IMG/VR virus record: IMGVR_UViG_3300042905_002644
Coordinates: 1 to 27,739 of that record
Length of the DNA stretch: 27,739 nt
Reading direction: 5' to 3' (one strand)
Source of the DNA: a virus
The notes beneath the pieces are model-generated. The model was not told the origin of the DNA. It saw only the letters and a program-made list of their open reading frames with translations, and made no database searches. Positions 5,525 through 13,333 of this stretch are shown one piece after another (position 1 is the stretch's first letter; each line of letters begins with the position of its first letter). The position numbers and the translations under genes were made by a program.

Positions 5525-6838
5525 TTATTTTGCTTTTAATGAGTAAAATGACACAACGCTACTATCCGCGCTGCTGGTGTGCTGCAAAGCTATCATATAA
5601 AATCCTGCGTTGTTGTGATTAATTGCCAAACTGCTCAAATTATTTAATCCGCCGTAATCGGATGCCAAGTTAGTTGATGCCACAAATGCTCCCTGTGTTC
5701 CCTCGCCTGTTCCATCGCTTGTTTTTATTGGTAAATTACGAAGATGCTTGTTTGAAAGCAAAGAGGCAGCAGACGTTAATCCACTCATTAAAATCGCACC
5801 TGACAACGAATTTGTGGTGTTCCAATATAATCTAACGGTCAGTGTTCCTGCTGAACCTGTTTTAACCGCCCCGATTGATGTTTCAAGAATGTCGCCCGCG
5901 CCAAAAAAACCAGCACTTACAGGAATAAATACAACTGCGGTGTTAGCTACCGAGCCTGTATAAGGAGAAGAATTGACCGTCGATTCGAGTCGTTTGTAAT
6001 TACGGATGAGGTTGTTGACAGCCGATTCCGCCACCAATAACAAGCTATCTGTTCCAAGGGTTGCCACGTTTCCAGCGTCTGCCGATACTGCGGTCGGCCC
6101 TGCTGGGCCTGTGTTTCCCGTATCTCCCTTGTCGCCCTTGTCGCCTTGTGGTCCTTGCGCTCCAGTGGCTCCTGTTGCTCCTGTTGCTCCTTGAATACCT
6201 TGCGGTCCCTGCGGTCCTTGTGGCCCTTGCGGACCAACCGTGCCAATCACACGAACGGTTAAAATAATTTGATGGTTGTTGGCAAATCCTGTAGTGCCTG
6301 TTCCTCCTGACGATGATAGGGTTACCGGTACAACAAGATATCCATCCGGTGTATTTGGAATGGGTGCGCCAGAAACCTCCCAAATTTGAAAATTTGCAGA
6401 ATCGTTATCATCCTGAATTAACAACAGGTCGGTTTCAACAATTAATTCCAATATTAATTTAAGGTCAATTCCCTCAATCGTAAAATTGTCAATGTGCAAA
6501 TTGGCCGAATTAATCTGCGTGGCGTTATCGTATCTAATATGCCCAGATGTAGGGCTTCCGCCGACCGTTGTTTGAATTCGCCATTCACCAAGCACCCCTG
6601 CTGAATAACCATTTGCACCTGCCGGCCCTGTTTCTCCTTGTGGGCCTTCCGGCCCTTGAGGTCCTGTTGGTCCCGTTGCACCAGTTGGCCCTGTTGGCCC
6701 TGTTGGTCCCGGAGGACCGGGCGTGCCACCTCCTCCCGCGTCTGCAACCTCAACAATAATATTAGGTACAAAAGTCGAAACGGTGATGTTAATTATCTCA
6801 ACATTTTCAACAACGGTTATATTTATTTGGTCGGCCAT
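5525..6838 (-). CDS. Collagen-like tail fibre / appendage protein, 437 aa
   Basis: N-terminal beta segment (1-34) with INITVVENVEIINITV, then a Gly-rich hinge and a first Gly-X-Y block (about 38-77, mostly GPT, GPQ and GPE triplets). A globular domain follows (about 80-198), then a second Gly-X-Y block (about 200-249; GPQ, GAT, GDK triplets) and a C-terminal head domain (250-437) rich in Ser, Leu and beta strands. Collagen-like triplets in phage fibres form trimeric triple helices that space receptor-binding domains. The C-terminal domain is the probable receptor-binding part. It lies after BppU-like and fibre genes and before the lysis cassette. Confidence 0.8.
   Translation of the reverse strand: MADQINITVVENVEIINITVSTFVPNIIVEVADAGGGGTPGPPGPTGPTGPTGATGPTGPQGPEGPQGETGPAGANGYSAGVLGEWRIQTTVGGSPTSGHIRYDNATQINSANLHIDNFTIEGIDLKLILELIVETDLLLIQDDNDSANFQIWEVSGAPIPNTPDGYLVVPVTLSSSGGTGTTGFANNHQIILTVRVIGTVGPQGPQGPQGPQGIQGATGATGATGAQGPQGDKGDKGDTGNTGPAGPTAVSADAGNVATLGTDSLLLVAESAVNNLIRNYKRLESTVNSSPYTGSVANTAVVFIPVSAGFFGAGDILETSIGAVKTGSAGTLTVRLYWNTTNSLSGAILMSGLTSAASLLSNKHLRNLPIKTSDGTGEGTQGAFVASTNLASDYGGLNNLSSLAINHNNAGFYMIALQHTSSADSSVVSFYSLKAK
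6092..6241 (-). repeat. Second collagen-like Gly-X-Y repeat block
   Basis: Encodes about residues 200-249 of the fibre: consecutive GPQ, then GAT, then charged GDK triplets. The DNA is a chain of related 9-nt units, richer in GC than its surroundings, and throws open antisense frames that are not genes. Confidence 0.8.
6608..6727 (-). repeat. First collagen-like Gly-X-Y repeat block
   Basis: Encodes about residues 38-77 of the fibre (GPP, GPT, GAT, GPQ, GPE and GET triplets). It is separated from the second block by about 120 residues of globular sequence. Confidence 0.8.
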
Positions 6839-6839
6839 T

Positions 6840-7163
6840 TTAGTTTGTTGTCGACTGAATTATTCGCATTGTTCCTTCCATGTAAGTAGTAACAACACCC
6901 GACAAAGTTACCTCCATATCATAAAACCAAAGCCCCGCGTTCCAATTAATTATTTGCGCTGGTATTGTAATTTCCCCTGCTGCGCCATTGGTAACCGAAA
7001 TAGTTAAATCACGAAATTGATTTCCCGACTTACTGCCAAATCGAAATCGAATTCTAACCGTTGCTCCAACAAGGTTAATCGGTACTTGGTTTTCATCTCT
7101 AATAGTAATAACAGCGCCTCTGTAAGTGTCGCCTGTTATGTGGCTTGGAAATGTGTAAGTCAT
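6840..7163 (-). CDS. BppU-like baseplate / Ig-fold protein, 107 aa
   Basis: The chain is all-beta: GDTYRGAVITIRDENQVPINL, then ATVRIRFRFG, GEITIPAQIINW, GLWFYDMEVTLSG and GTMRIIQSTTN. The 'DxYxGxxxxIxDxxxxPIxLxGAxVRxxFR ... G.W.YD.E.t..G.v.ty..G..ri' pattern is that of the BppU N-terminal domain and related Ig-like phage proteins that attach fibres to the baseplate. It is a single-domain version, with the receptor module presumably in neighbouring genes. Only 1 nt separates its stop from the fibre start. Confidence 0.65.
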   Translation of the reverse strand: MTYTFPSHITGDTYRGAVITIRDENQVPINLVGATVRIRFRFGSKSGNQFRDLTISVTNGAAGEITIPAQIINWNAGLWFYDMEVTLSGVVTTYMEGTMRIIQSTTN

Positions 7164-7173
7164 GGCCCAGCGT

Positions 7174-7983
7174 TTATAAAGTAATTAATCTTGCAGCCCC
7201 GTAAACAATAGCCGTACCATTTCCAACGGTAGAAGTCGAAATTTGAATAATCATTTTTTCATTTTCCTTTACAATAGTTTGGTCGCCATCGTTTAATGGG
7301 TCTTGCATTACAAGATTTCCAAAATGGTTACCTGAATAGGCCGATGTTTGCGCGGCCAAAATACTGAATTGACTTCTGCCTGTTTCACTTTGCACCGAAA
7401 TATCCAAGTTGTCGTAGGCAACAGAATTGAAAGTGTATTTTAGTTCTGAATCAATAGATTTCCAAGCATATCCCGCGCCCGGTGCTGGCAGTTCTGTGAT
7501 GTCAAAATCACCGCCCGCGAGCAAGTTGGCAGCGGAAAAAGATTTTTTAAACGGAATAATATTTCCTGTCACGAATTTATCCGTTGAAAGCGTATAAATT
7601 CCTGATTCGCCTGTTGTAGTATCGGTAGCGTAGGCATAAAGCGTGCTTGTTGTTGCGCCACGAACGATTAACGAGCGCGTGGTTGCAGCGTTTGAGATTC
7701 GATAAACCTTGTTTGGAACAACCTGATTGGCTGCAACAAGCGTATCCATGAATCCCTTGGTAACGGTCTGCGAAACATAAGCCTGTGACATTTGGCCGTT
7801 GGCATCAAGTCCAACATAACCATTTGCAGCATCTTTATCGCTTAAAATGTTCGGTACTGATACTTCTAAATTTAAAAGCCTTTGTTGAACATTGTCGCCT
7901 GTAATAAACTTGATAATATTGTTGTAGATATTCGACACAATATCTGTTATCATGTCGGCTCTATTTTTTTGAACTCCGGGCAT
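7174..7983 (-). CDS. Probable tail fibre / receptor-binding protein, 269 aa
   Basis: The N-terminus (1-45) is a helical attachment-like segment (NRADMITDIVSNIYNNIIKFITG). A repeat-like linker (GYVGLDANGQMSQAYVSQ) follows, and about 80-269 is Ser/Thr-rich beta sequence ending in VGNGTAIVYGAARLITL. This short helical start with 'GYVGLDANG' spacer is typical of phage fibres in Bacteroidetes phages, from memory. It stands between the second tail paralog and the BppU-like gene. Receptor unknown. Confidence 0.55.
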   Translation of the reverse strand: MPGVQKNRADMITDIVSNIYNNIIKFITGDNVQQRLLNLEVSVPNILSDKDAANGYVGLDANGQMSQAYVSQTVTKGFMDTLVAANQVVPNKVYRISNAATTRSLIVRGATTSTLYAYATDTTTGESGIYTLSTDKFVTGNIIPFKKSFSAANLLAGGDFDITELPAPGAGYAWKSIDSELKYTFNSVAYDNLDISVQSETGRSQFSILAAQTSAYSGNHFGNLVMQDPLNDGDQTIVKENEKMIIQISTSTVGNGTAIVYGAARLITL

Positions 7984-7999
7984 TTTGTTTGGTTTTTAA

Positions 8000-8605
8000 T
8001 TATGAATCAGGAGCATCGAATGAATTATCGAAGCTATTTGAAAATGAAAAGTAAGGAGGTGGGACAAGTTGATATTCGCAATCAAACGCGGCATCAAATA
8101 CAGGGTATTCGGTCGGGAATTGGTCATCAGTCCATTTCGCGGTAAACCCCCAAACAACTTCTTGTTTAAGGTCATTAGCAATTGGCGCAATTGGAATAAT
8201 TGTAACGGGCTTTGTTGATACCCTCATAATTGTTTCGCTACAAAAAACAAGGTAGAAATTCCTGTTACCAAACAAAGCGTTCCAATGATTTCGGTTGCCT
8301 ATGTAGTTTGGTTCTTTTATTGTTGCAGAAAATTGATTTGCAATAACGGTTTCTTCCGCTGACATAAAACCGCGAACGGTTATCGGTGCGCCTCCATCGT
8401 ATTCGCCTTGCGTTTCGGGATATACAAATATTTTACCAATTGAGCGGCCAATATCCCAAACATTAATGTTTTCAATGTCGGCCAAAATATCTGCAATGAT
8501 TGATTTGTGAATGATAGCGCACTTACGAACACGCGCTAATTCAGTAACGCAAACCGTACAATCATTTTCAGGAATTTCGGAACAAGCGGATGGATAGTAG
8601 GCCAT
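8000..8605 (-). CDS. Tail protein paralog B, 201 aa, own leaderless promoter
   Basis: Clearly homologous to the gene just upstream (8652-9194). Both share MAYYPSxC, ELARVR, YPxTQGExDGG, GNRxHxN, SET, PVTIxPxxPIANDLK and KWTxxxFPxEY in the same order. Both carry N-terminal cysteines (here C-x7-C-x2-C). This copy has an extra C-terminal tail rich in Phe, Ser and Asp. Position after the neck genes suggests a tail-tube or tube-associated protein. A terminator and a TACCTTTG box precede it, and the ATG lies 4 nt after the box, so it is expressed separately and probably leaderless. Confidence 0.6.
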   Translation of the reverse strand: MAYYPSACSEIPENDCTVCVTELARVRKCAIIHKSIIADILADIENINVWDIGRSIGKIFVYPETQGEYDGGAPITVRGFMSAEETVIANQFSATIKEPNYIGNRNHWNALFGNRNFYLVFCSETIMRVSTKPVTIIPIAPIANDLKQEVVWGFTAKWTDDQFPTEYPVFDAAFDCEYQLVPPPYFSFSNSFDNSFDAPDS

Positions 8606-8609
8606 TTTT

Positions 8610-8617
8610 CAAAGGTA
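8610..8617 (-). promoter_or_regulatory. -7 promoter box TACCTTTG, 4 nt before ATG
   Basis: CAAAGGTA on the + strand reads TACCTTTG on the coding strand and matches TAnnTTTG exactly. The gap to the ATG at 8605 is AAAA. A clear -33 TTTG is not present; the corresponding position falls in the T-rich loop of the terminator. Confidence 0.65.
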
Positions 8618-8618
8618 T

Positions 8619-8645
8619 AAAAAAGGGGTGATTAAAAATCACCCC
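8619..8645 (-). terminator. Rho-independent terminator after tail paralog A
   Basis: Perfect 9-bp stem GGGGTGATT / AATCACCCC (8625-8633 and 8637-8645) with a 3-nt loop. On the - strand it is followed by TTTTTT (8624-8619). It begins 7 nt after the stop of the upstream gene and directly abuts the next promoter. Confidence 0.85.
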
Positions 8646-8651
8646 AATTAA

Positions 8652-9194
8652 TTAAGGCACATAGCACTCAAATAACCCATCTGAATAAGTGTATTCAGCA
8701 GGGAAATTTTCAGAAGTCCATTTAACCAAAACATCCCAAGTCCTTTCTGTTTTCAAATCGTTTGCGATAGGATTAGCAGGAACAATTGTTACAGGCTCAT
8801 CCGATATTGCAAGCACCGTTTCAGAACGAAACGCTACATAAAACTGATTTGATTTTTTGAGGGAGTTGTAATGGTCACGATTTCCAACATAGTCAGGGTC
8901 TTTAAATGTTAGGTTAAAGGTATAGCTATTTAGCTTCTCTTCAACATCACCATATCCCTGTCCCATGTTTGGTGAACCACCATCAAACTCGCCTTGTGTT
9001 GCCGGGTATTCAAAAATTTCGCCTGATGCAACCCCGGCATCCCACAAAGTTTTATCTTCAGGGTCAGCGTTAAGTGTTGCAAGATAGGACTGATTAATGA
9101 ATGCCACGCCACGAACACGGGCAAGTTCAACGCCACATGACCCGCAGGCATGATTTGAAATATTCTCATCACAGCCCGATGGATAATAAGCCAT
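8652..9194 (-). CDS. Tail protein paralog A, 180 aa
   Basis: Start set at MAYYPSGCDEN (9194): it matches the first residues of the paralog and leaves a 4-nt gap after the preceding gene, whereas the longer frame start at 9266 would overlap that gene by 68 bp. It carries N-terminal C-x8-C-x2-C (SGCDENISNHACGSC) before ELARVR, which may bind metal. The rest is predicted alpha/beta with conserved GGSPN, DPDYVGNRDHYN and PANPIANDLK segments. Following the tail-terminator-like gene, it is a good candidate for the major tail-tube protein. A strong terminator follows its stop. Confidence 0.6.
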   Translation of the reverse strand: MAYYPSGCDENISNHACGSCGVELARVRGVAFINQSYLATLNADPEDKTLWDAGVASGEIFEYPATQGEFDGGSPNMGQGYGDVEEKLNSYTFNLTFKDPDYVGNRDHYNSLKKSNQFYVAFRSETVLAISDEPVTIVPANPIANDLKTERTWDVLVKWTSENFPAEYTYSDGLFECYVP

Positions 9195-9198
9195 AGTA

Positions 9199-9771
9199 TT
9201 AACAGTTTTCGCAGATAACAATACACCCTCTGCGGTAGGTGGTAATAACACGGTATCGGATTGCAATCAATCCATTGTTTAGCCCAACTCTCACATTGGG
9301 CTTATTTGTTTCCCTTTCAATCACAAATCGACTATCCAACTCATGAGATATTAACTCAATTCGGCAGTCAAACAATTGTAGGCTCTCACACACTACTTTT
9401 GACAATACGCTTGGAATTGCGCCAACAAAGATGTCTTTTAGTGTTTCAAAAGAAACTTTCGTTTTTTGCTGTTGTGCAAAAATAATGAATTCTATTTCAT
9501 TAATCTCTTCAACCTTGTCGAGTTTGTCGCCAAAGTTATTTTCAACTACACCATACCCTCCCGATTGATTTCGGTGATACCATGACACCGCAAATCTATC
9601 ATCAAGCATACAATTCGTTACTTCTGACCCATTGAAAACACCTGAATAGTATTCTTTATCATCATAGTAGCGTTCGGCCAATCCAAACGCTTTTTGAGGC
9701 AATAATGAGCGAACATTGATATTTTTCAATATCAACGAATCAATCTCAAATATGATGCCTTTAAGGTTCAT
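9199..9771 (-). CDS. Probable tail-completion / tail-terminator protein, 190 aa
   Basis: Mixed alpha/beta protein with no motif I can name. The reasons for the call are position (ATGA overlap with the gp10-like gene, followed by the tail-tube candidates) and size. A C-terminal region (about 150-190) forms strands (VRVGLNNGLIAIRYRVITTY) and ends in a Cys-rich tail, CIVICENC. That C-x4-C-x2-C end is unusual for a tail terminator and may be a metal or disulfide site. Confidence 0.45.
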   Translation of the reverse strand: MNLKGIIFEIDSLILKNINVRSLLPQKAFGLAERYYDDKEYYSGVFNGSEVTNCMLDDRFAVSWYHRNQSGGYGVVENNFGDKLDKVEEINEIEFIIFAQQQKTKVSFETLKDIFVGAIPSVLSKVVCESLQLFDCRIELISHELDSRFVIERETNKPNVRVGLNNGLIAIRYRVITTYRRGCIVICENC

Positions 9772-10220
9772 TTAAACAGGATTTGAGCGGTCGCGTTTGC
9801 TGCGTTTAAAGCAATTTTTCTTTCATCCAAAGTAAGTTCATAAATCACCCCATACTTTTCTTCCATCCACTCGATTTTTTTCTCTGAATCGGGATTGTTT
9901 ACGCCAATGGTATAGCCTTTTTCAGTAGCGGCCAAAACATAGCTATTTTCTAAAGCTCGGGTAAGCGATAAAATTACATTTGGATCGGATGTTCGTGCCG
10001 GGTGTCCTTTGCCGGGCGTTTGTCTGAATTTCAAATAAGTGTTATCGTAAACACCAATTTGTGACTTATCTGACTTTTGCCCGCGTTCGTGAATCCTTTC
10101 CCGAAGTTCAGGCATTACAGCAGCAGCAGCAGCGCGTGAAACCGTTTCAGGATTTTCCAAAGCATTAAACTTGGCTAACACCGTACCAATAACAAAAGGT
10201 ATGTTGTCGGTTATTGTCAT
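9768..10220 (-). CDS. HK97 gp10-like neck / head-tail joining protein, 150 aa
   Basis: Start at MTITDNIPF (10220) chosen because of the ATGA overlap with the upstream gene; the frame extends to 10265 but that would overlap more. The N-terminal half is helical with AAAAAVMPELRERIHERG, then YDNTYLKFRQTPGKG and a C-terminal part with EEKYGVIYELT. A helix leading into R-x-H-x-x-G, a loop with R, and a late 'E.KYG.I.ELT' are features of gp10-type proteins. These complete the head-tail interface. Another overlap (ATGA) leads into the next gene. Confidence 0.6.
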   Translation of the reverse strand: MTITDNIPFVIGTVLAKFNALENPETVSRAAAAAVMPELRERIHERGQKSDKSQIGVYDNTYLKFRQTPGKGHPARTSDPNVILSLTRALENSYVLAATEKGYTIGVNNPDSEKKIEWMEEKYGVIYELTLDERKIALNAANATAQILFK

Positions 10221-11242
10221 GGAATCCTTGTGATAACGGTTGACAATGAATCGCATTCTAAACAAGCATCGCAGCTAAATTTTAGTCCTGTAATTGCGTT
10301 GTTTATTGCTTCCTCATATCTAATTGCGTAAAGGTCGAGCAATTCTCTTGCTTCCTCTTTTCGCAGCGTGGTTAAGAAATTAACACGCTCTGAAAAAAGT
10401 CTTTCGGTCATAAACTCAATACCCAATAAATACCAATAAGCCTCTGCAAATAATAAACGATTCGAGCAAACAGCGGCATCGTATTCGCATCCAACGGTTA
10501 TAACCGCCTGCAATCCTGTGATTGTGTCGCCTTGTGTTAGTGTGCCTGTTTGTAGTCCTGTTGTACTTTCAAAGCTACGCAAGTAACCGCAATTTGAATC
10601 AAAGCAATAATCCATACAACCACCCCAAAGAATGTTTAAATCATTGGTGGAATAAGAAACAGAATTTACACTTCCATCATTAAACCCAATACCCAAAACA
10701 GGGCAGGTAAACTTTTTAAGAATATCGAAAGAAGTCCATTCATCCGCCACGCACTCGGACATTGTCAAAGTCTTTGTAAACAATATCTCTTTTGTAAGAT
10801 AATTAAAAAACTTTACATCAACGCTTGTGGCTACCGTTCCTGTTCGCTTATAAAATCGGATTTTGTCGATTGAAAAAGTTTGAAAAGGCGACATCATCCA
10901 ACTATCAGTAAATGTATAAGCACCGTTTATTACAATGCCTCTAAATCTATCAGTTTGAGAAGTGTTTGTTTGTGGTAAAATATTTCCTGTATCGACCGTT
11001 CTTTTTACGCGCTTTATATCGTAGCGCGTTGACATCTTGGAAATGATTTGGTTCTTTATTCTTGCCTCTGCGCGTTCGTTGATATTTTCCCAAACACCAA
11101 GATAGTTTTTCTGTTCGGCATCGGCAACCTCGCCAAATGAGCGCAAAGAAATACCCGAAAGGCTATTCAAAGAATAGACACTTTCGGGCAATTCAGTAAC
11201 AGAACAACCTTTTAAATAAACGAGGCCTGTAAAGCAGTTCAT
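10217..11242 (-). CDS. Neck/connector-region virion protein, 341 aa
   Basis: Follows the capsid gene by 2 nt. A helical N-terminal region (about 35-70, SFGEVADAEQKNYLG... ERAEARIKNQI) is followed by a beta-rich centre (100-230) and a helical C-terminal part (260-320, with RKEEARELLDLYAIRYEEA). It has many cysteines, including CDACLEC near the end (CxxCxxC), which could bind metal. The position suggests an adaptor or head-completion function; no family was recognised with certainty. Confidence 0.5.
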   Translation of the reverse strand: MNCFTGLVYLKGCSVTELPESVYSLNSLSGISLRSFGEVADAEQKNYLGVWENINERAEARIKNQIISKMSTRYDIKRVKRTVDTGNILPQTNTSQTDRFRGIVINGAYTFTDSWMMSPFQTFSIDKIRFYKRTGTVATSVDVKFFNYLTKEILFTKTLTMSECVADEWTSFDILKKFTCPVLGIGFNDGSVNSVSYSTNDLNILWGGCMDYCFDSNCGYLRSFESTTGLQTGTLTQGDTITGLQAVITVGCEYDAAVCSNRLLFAEAYWYLLGIEFMTERLFSERVNFLTTLRKEEARELLDLYAIRYEEAINNAITGLKFSCDACLECDSLSTVITRIP

Positions 11243-11244
11243 TC

Positions 11245-12366
11245 TTAGGTGTTTGTTGCAGTGTAACGCAAAGAACCGTTATTACCTGTTAATCTGTCTG
11301 CGGCTTGGTAAGCATCAGAAGGAACTTGCCACAAAGCAAAGTTTTTCTTCATAGTCAAATTCCATCCGCGTCCCAAAGTAACCGTTTCATAACCTACGGT
11401 TGCCTCGGTAGGGCAGTTAATCGCTCTCAATTGAAAGTCGATGTTTAGCATACCAAGCATTCCATCAGTACCGGGCAAGTTCACAGGAACAGGCATATTG
11501 AAGAAATACGAATCACCTTTCATTGTGTTGATGTATTCGCGGAAGCCTTTGTACTCATCCAATTGAACAAGTCCGAAAGTACCCGGCATCAAAACTCCAA
11601 ATTGATTCGCTCCTAAAATAGAAGCCGCGTGCAAATCAAAGTAGTAATCGAAATTACCCATTGCAGCGTTGTTGTTCAATTGCGCGTATTGTGTCATTGC
11701 AGGATTCATAGCCTGTAATGCAGCGGAATTAATGTTACCTGAACCGAAGATAATAGGTCGTCCCTGTCCTTCGTTGGCAGCATAATCGGACATTATTTTT
11801 GTCCATCCCTCTGCAAAACTATTGCTTGTAGAATCATCGTTGAAGTTTACCGAAACAGCAGCGTTGTTACCCGTTACTTGGTTAACTCCCCAAACAATAC
11901 TTGAAAGCAAAGTTTGGTCAATTTTTCCTACAAATCCGTTCATAGATGCAAGTACTACCGCCAATGTTTCGCGCATAAATGCCGAAGGGGCTTTACCCAT
12001 TGCAACCGTGTCCGTTGCTTCCTTGCAATAACGTGCAACAGTATCATCATTCAAATGAATACCGAATTTAACGGTATCAACTGAATCAATGGTAATTTCA
12101 TCGTAAGCAGGAACAAGGTCGGTGTCGCAATTGTCCTCCGTTGCCATTTGAGCGGGAGTTGTGCGGGTGTAATACTTTAATCTCAAATCCTTAATGTGGC
12201 CGAAATCATCAGCCAACGAAAAGGGGTCGCCAATCAATTTTGCTTGCGCTCCTCTTTCAAGGTTAGCACGCAAAAATCCTGATGGCGTTACTTTATTTTC
12301 GGGCGCGTTTTCACCGATGACATATTTCATGTGCATCAGCATCGCAGGGCAAAAACCTAAAGCCAT
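11245..12366 (-). CDS. Major capsid protein, 373 aa
   Basis: Identified mainly by position right after the coiled-coil scaffold and by size and composition: even distribution of residues, few charges, Asn/Ala/Gly-rich (NSFAEGWTKIMSDYAANEG, NSAALQAMNPAMTQYAQLNN). A conserved-looking N-terminal DDFGHIKDLRLKYYTR (about 49-64) and C-terminal RGWNLTMKKNFALWQVPSDAY resemble major capsid proteins of Bacteroidetes phages, from memory. HK97 fold probable but not shown. No separate capsid protease is visible in the neighbourhood. Confidence 0.7.
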   Translation of the reverse strand: MALGFCPAMLMHMKYVIGENAPENKVTPSGFLRANLERGAQAKLIGDPFSLADDFGHIKDLRLKYYTRTTPAQMATEDNCDTDLVPAYDEITIDSVDTVKFGIHLNDDTVARYCKEATDTVAMGKAPSAFMRETLAVVLASMNGFVGKIDQTLLSSIVWGVNQVTGNNAAVSVNFNDDSTSNSFAEGWTKIMSDYAANEGQGRPIIFGSGNINSAALQAMNPAMTQYAQLNNNAAMGNFDYYFDLHAASILGANQFGVLMPGTFGLVQLDEYKGFREYINTMKGDSYFFNMPVPVNLPGTDGMLGMLNIDFQLRAINCPTEATVGYETVTLGRGWNLTMKKNFALWQVPSDAYQAADRLTGNNGSLRYTATNT

Positions 12367-12380
12367 TTTGTTGTGTGTTT

Positions 12381-13271
12381 TTAGTCTACCTTAGACAACG
12401 ACTCATTTAATTGTTCGAGTGCATCTAAAGAAGCCTGATTCAATTGTGGTGTGTCATTTTGTTGACCACCTGATTGACGGTGTTGACCACCATTGTTAGC
12501 AGGGGGTTGAGGCGTGCTAACTTTTAAAAACTTATTATCGGCAAGCGTTTGTTCGGTGAGAGAATCGAAACTTAGCTCTTTGCCATCTTTGCCAAAGATA
12601 AAGATATTTTCATCATCTTTACTTACAATGCGAATTTTTCCATCAATTTTTTTTGCGCGCGCATTTTTTTCAGCAAGTGATTTTTCAACCAACTGCCTTG
12701 CAACGGTTAATTCAATGTCAGGTGCAAGTGTTCCGGGCAATGGTTTTGAACGCAAGATTGAATTTACTTCTTGGTCAAAGATTTGGGTTTCGTATCGGTT
12801 TGTAACCTCGTTAACAGCATCGGCTTTTTCCTTTTCAAACCCTGCAATTTGTTGGTTAAGCGCGTTTAATTTTTGCTGATACTCGTGTAAATCTTTTCCG
12901 CTTCCAGACCTTGCCGCTTTTTCTTTTGCTTCTTTTACAACTTGTAAAGCCCTTTCAACTTTTTTATAGGTTGATTTTTCGCCTGTAATTTCTTTGATTA
13001 CAGATTCATCAATTTCATCTTCCTTTAACCATTTTTCAACATTTGTATTGAACGGGTCTAATGCCATTGCGGTAAAATGCGATTTAATCACAGGGTCATT
13101 CTTGGCTTGGTCAGTTGTGATTAACTTATTTGAAATCGTTTCAGAAATTTCATCAGGAATATCCGTATTTGAAAACTCTGATTTACTTAACAAATCAATA
13201 AACGATTTGCTGTTTGTGTCAAACCCTGCTTTATCAAGCAATGATTTAATAAATTCGCCTGCCTTTTTCAT
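12381..13271 (-). CDS. Scaffold protein, 296 aa
   Basis: Start at MKKAGEFIKSLL (13271), which makes an ATGA overlap with the 21-aa micro-ORF; the frame opens slightly earlier at 13295. The protein is highly charged and helical. It has a coiled coil at about 95-165 (KKVERALQVVKEAKEKAAR, LNALNQQIAGFEKEKADAV), then a mixed region and a low-complexity Gln/Asn/Gly/Pro linker (about 255-280). A short C-terminal helix (ASLDALEQLNESLSKV) follows, typical of the capsid-binding end of scaffolds. It directly precedes the capsid gene. It should guide procapsid assembly and leave before packaging. Confidence 0.7.
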   Translation of the reverse strand: MKKAGEFIKSLLDKAGFDTNSKSFIDLLSKSEFSNTDIPDEISETISNKLITTDQAKNDPVIKSHFTAMALDPFNTNVEKWLKEDEIDESVIKEITGEKSTYKKVERALQVVKEAKEKAARSGSGKDLHEYQQKLNALNQQIAGFEKEKADAVNEVTNRYETQIFDQEVNSILRSKPLPGTLAPDIELTVARQLVEKSLAEKNARAKKIDGKIRIVSKDDENIFIFGKDGKELSFDSLTEQTLADNKFLKVSTPQPPANNGGQHRQSGGQQNDTPQLNQASLDALEQLNESLSKVD

Positions 13272-13333
13272 ATTCTTTTGCCTCCTCCGCAGCATGGTTT
13301 AGATGGGCGCGGCATTGATGTTGTCTTAGCCAT
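13268..13333 (-). CDS. Micro-ORF, 21 aa, chained between two genes
   Basis: ATG at 13333, TGA at 13268-13270, encoding MAKTTSMPRPSKP then CCGGGKRI. It overlaps the end of the 123-aa gene by 8 bp, and its stop overlaps the scaffold start as ATGA. This double chaining fills an otherwise 54-nt gap and supports real translation, if only as a coupling leader for the scaffold. The peptide is basic with vicinal cysteines. Function unknown. Confidence 0.5.
   Translation of the reverse strand: MAKTTSMPRPSKPCCGGGKRI

Noticed and set aside
5947-6771. Several open frames in other frames of the collagen-like fibre gene, both strands
   Set aside because: Produced by the repeated 9-nt units of the Gly-X-Y blocks; Arg- or Pro/Leu-rich translations without starts of their own.
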